Part shown: positions 61,844 through 64,000 of the stretch, piece by piece
Layout of the letters: each line of letters opens with the position of its first letter
Position numbering within the stretch: position 1 is the stretch's first letter
Origin: Earliella scabrosa
Taxonomy: Eukaryota; Basidiomycota; Agaricomycetes; Polyporales; Polyporaceae
DNA: 64,000 nucleotides
Direction: 5' to 3'
Assembly (NCBI GenBank): GCA_022605405.1
Contig: JABYQQ010000003.1
Span: 2,790,001-2,854,000, forward strand
Notes under the pieces: model-generated
Told to the model about the DNA's origin: nothing
The model's input: only the letters and a program-made list of their open reading frames with translations
Database searches by the model: none
Made by a program: the position numbers and the translations under genes

Positions 61844-64000
61844 CGACCTCAACGGCGCCAACCTCGGCGCCAGTCCTCCTCCCATTCCTCCACGTCCTCG
61901 GTTTACTGTCTCAACTTGCTGTCTTCTTTGTATGGTCTTCTTCATCTCTTCTTCTTTTCTCGAAATCAACGCCATGAATGCGAAAGACTGTTTACCTCAC
62001 GTAATCGACGCTCAAGCTCGCAGCGATAATCCATGATCTTGAGCGGCCTTCCACCTCCACCATTCATGCATCATGAAGGCTTCAAGTAACCATCACTGCA
62101 ATACTTACGCAGGTGGACAGCCCCCCTTTCCGGTCCAGGCTTTGGAAATAGCACGAAAACAGATCGCCAGTGGCACTGGAGGTGCAGTGCGGGGGCGGAC
62201 GATGTCTATGTGGGGATATCAGCACGAGCTAAGTACCTTTTGTCTATGACCTCGAGCTTCCTTCGCATGGAACGTGTAAACAATAGCAAGTTGGCATGCT
62301 GCGGTTTACCGAGCGTACATATTGCGATGTCAATTGAGGACTATTACGCACACGCCGCGGTTGGGGAAAGATGCACGCTTGTACGTCCCGACCCCCGCGG
62401 CGCGGCCGCCTACCCCTGATATCATCATGATGAAGTCCACTGGAGTTGATGTTCTCCCATGTAGTCGGCGCATCTGGTGAGCCACCGGTAGACGACGCTG
62501 GTTTGCAAGGCGGCCGTAGTGAAGGGAATATTCTCCCTCTCCGTTCGTCGTGCGACTCGTTGTGTGCTACATAGCCCACTTCGAGACGAAGTCCCATGCC
62601 TATGCTCATGGATATTACGTTCGTGATGCCCCATAGAGCGGAACTTACGTGCAAGCACTTTGCAGGTCCTGCGGGACAGTACCAGTCGGGGTTTGGGTGG
62701 CCGCCGAGTCGGTGCTGGTCGTATCGTTCATGAGCCTGCGGTCAACTTCACGGCGATCATATTGCTTCCTATCAAAATTCTGAGGCACAGCTAACTCATA
62801 GATTGCCAATGCGCTATGATATGTTGTGTGTACGTATCAAGAACCGCATCCTGTATTTGCAGGGATGTACACATGAGCCCGCGAAGTGATCATATCGCGG
62901 CACGGTTTCAATGATGGTAGACGTGCGTTGAACCTCAGAACTTGCTCCGTCGCTGTGATAATTCGCGTCCTACATTCTGTACGGTTTACCATGCTCCCAC
63001 GGTACGTGTGCAATCGATGAACCACCGCCTGTTATATTGACTCGTTATTCAAGACTGTTGAAGTTCGCATCGGGGGCTGCGAATCGTTCTCGATCTTCTT
63101 CACTTCAAATGCCCTACATCACCGGTCGATTGTTCCGCTTGGGACATGGAGCCGTACCATCGCCGAGTCACACACTGCGCGGCCTCGGCCTTGAACCATC
63201 CGTACTTTTTCGTCTCGACTCTGGCCAACCTGAGGTTACTGGACAGCCTCCGTGACAGGGTTAGGGTGATCATCACCGGGTACGTCCACAATCCCGATGT
63301 CACTGTGTCATGCTTGTTGATGAACCTAGCTCCCAGTCGGGGTTGGATGTTCGACCGGGTCATGTAACAAGCCGCTCCGTGGGTCTAGCTGAGTAAGTCG
63401 TTTGGTCGGTTTTCTGGTACGCGGCTACAATTGAATCCTAGTCGCCTCCGCGGGAAGAGTCTCAGTTGCAAATATGTATCTAGCGGAGCGACTAGCTCCA
63501 ATGGCACTGGCGGAACTTGACTGCTCTCTACGCCGGTCCGAATCGAGGGTCCAACAATGTGTTTGATCCACAGTCACCAGTCAGGCCACTCCGTGCGTAG
63601 TCAGTCCCTATATCTCCGGACACCAGCGCTTAATACGATCCAGGGCACCGAAGGTACACTGGCGCGCCGGTTGGTCCTTTCTCCGTATATCTTATGTATC
63701 CACGTTGTCCGCCTGATTTCTGACACTGCAGCGGCCTCTTGAGGACGGAAAGCCGACCGTTCCAGCTTCCTCCTCGTCTCTCCGGTACGTAGCGGAGGGT
63801 GCGGAACACGGGAGGCCTGACGAGCATGCTGTGGTTTATAGATCTCCCGGATGGCGTCAAACAGCCTGCGCTGTCTCGCGCCGCTCTACTTATGCCCGGA
63901 GTGGGACTGTGGTTTTCTGGAACAGGAGCGAGAACCGGCAAGGTGAGTAAATCTTCAGCAACCCTCATGTAACCCATCGTGCTCGAGCTCTCTCGTTGGC
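61844..64000. other. Gene-poor right end of window
   Basis: About 2.2 kb. Open frames are short and none resembles a known family; no tRNA or paired terminal repeats noticed. A gene starting beyond the window edge cannot be excluded. Confidence 0.4.

Overview
The window looks like nuclear DNA of a filamentous basidiomycete, an agaricomycete and possibly a wood-decay polypore. Genes are split by many 50-70 nt GT-AG introns, DNA is GC-rich, and the gene families fit: Zn2Cys6 regulators, F-box and MYND-family proteins, GMC oxidoreductases, small secreted proteins and a Tnp2-type transposase. The order-level guess is inference. Exon borders were placed by eye from splice signals, reading phase and family similarity; none has transcript support.

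Layout. 1-5.1 kb: two convergent paralogous Zn2Cys6 regulators, the first cut by the window edge. 7.9-9.7 kb: a decayed MYND-family gene that overlaps, on the opposite strand, the tail of an F-box gene. 10.1-28.2 kb: a conserved core (HAD dehalogenase, Ssz1-type Hsp70, Ubp14/USP5 deubiquitinase, NAP1, a very long protein with a CDCA7-type zinc finger) flanked by two paralogous genes of unknown function. 30.3-31.9 kb: a third Zn2Cys6 paralogue. 32.5-36.2 kb: two secreted-protein genes around an intron-containing tRNA-Gly(TCC). 38.1-61.1 kb: three GMC oxidoreductase genes with a SAM methyltransferase between the first two. The first GMC gene is split by about 10.3 kb of mobile DNA: a 1.1 kb non-coding element abutting a 9.2 kb element that carries a Tnp2 transposase and two further genes. 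61.1-64 kb: no gene seen, but one long-armed palindromic element.

Two patterns tie the window together. First, the pairs 'regulator 2 / unknown gene A' (5-11 kb) and 'unknown gene B / regulator 3' (27-32 kb) are mirror images, and the regulators share upstream DNA as well as coding sequence. This suggests an inverted segmental duplication on either side of the housekeeping core. Second, the right half is accessory: redox enzymes, secreted proteins, transposons and a transposon-broken gene. The best candidate for something under-described is the 9.2 kb element with its two accessory genes, one of which reads as an 11-exon, 708-residue protein with an AT-hook-like motif. GC-AG introns occur four times in the window, two of them in one HAD gene.
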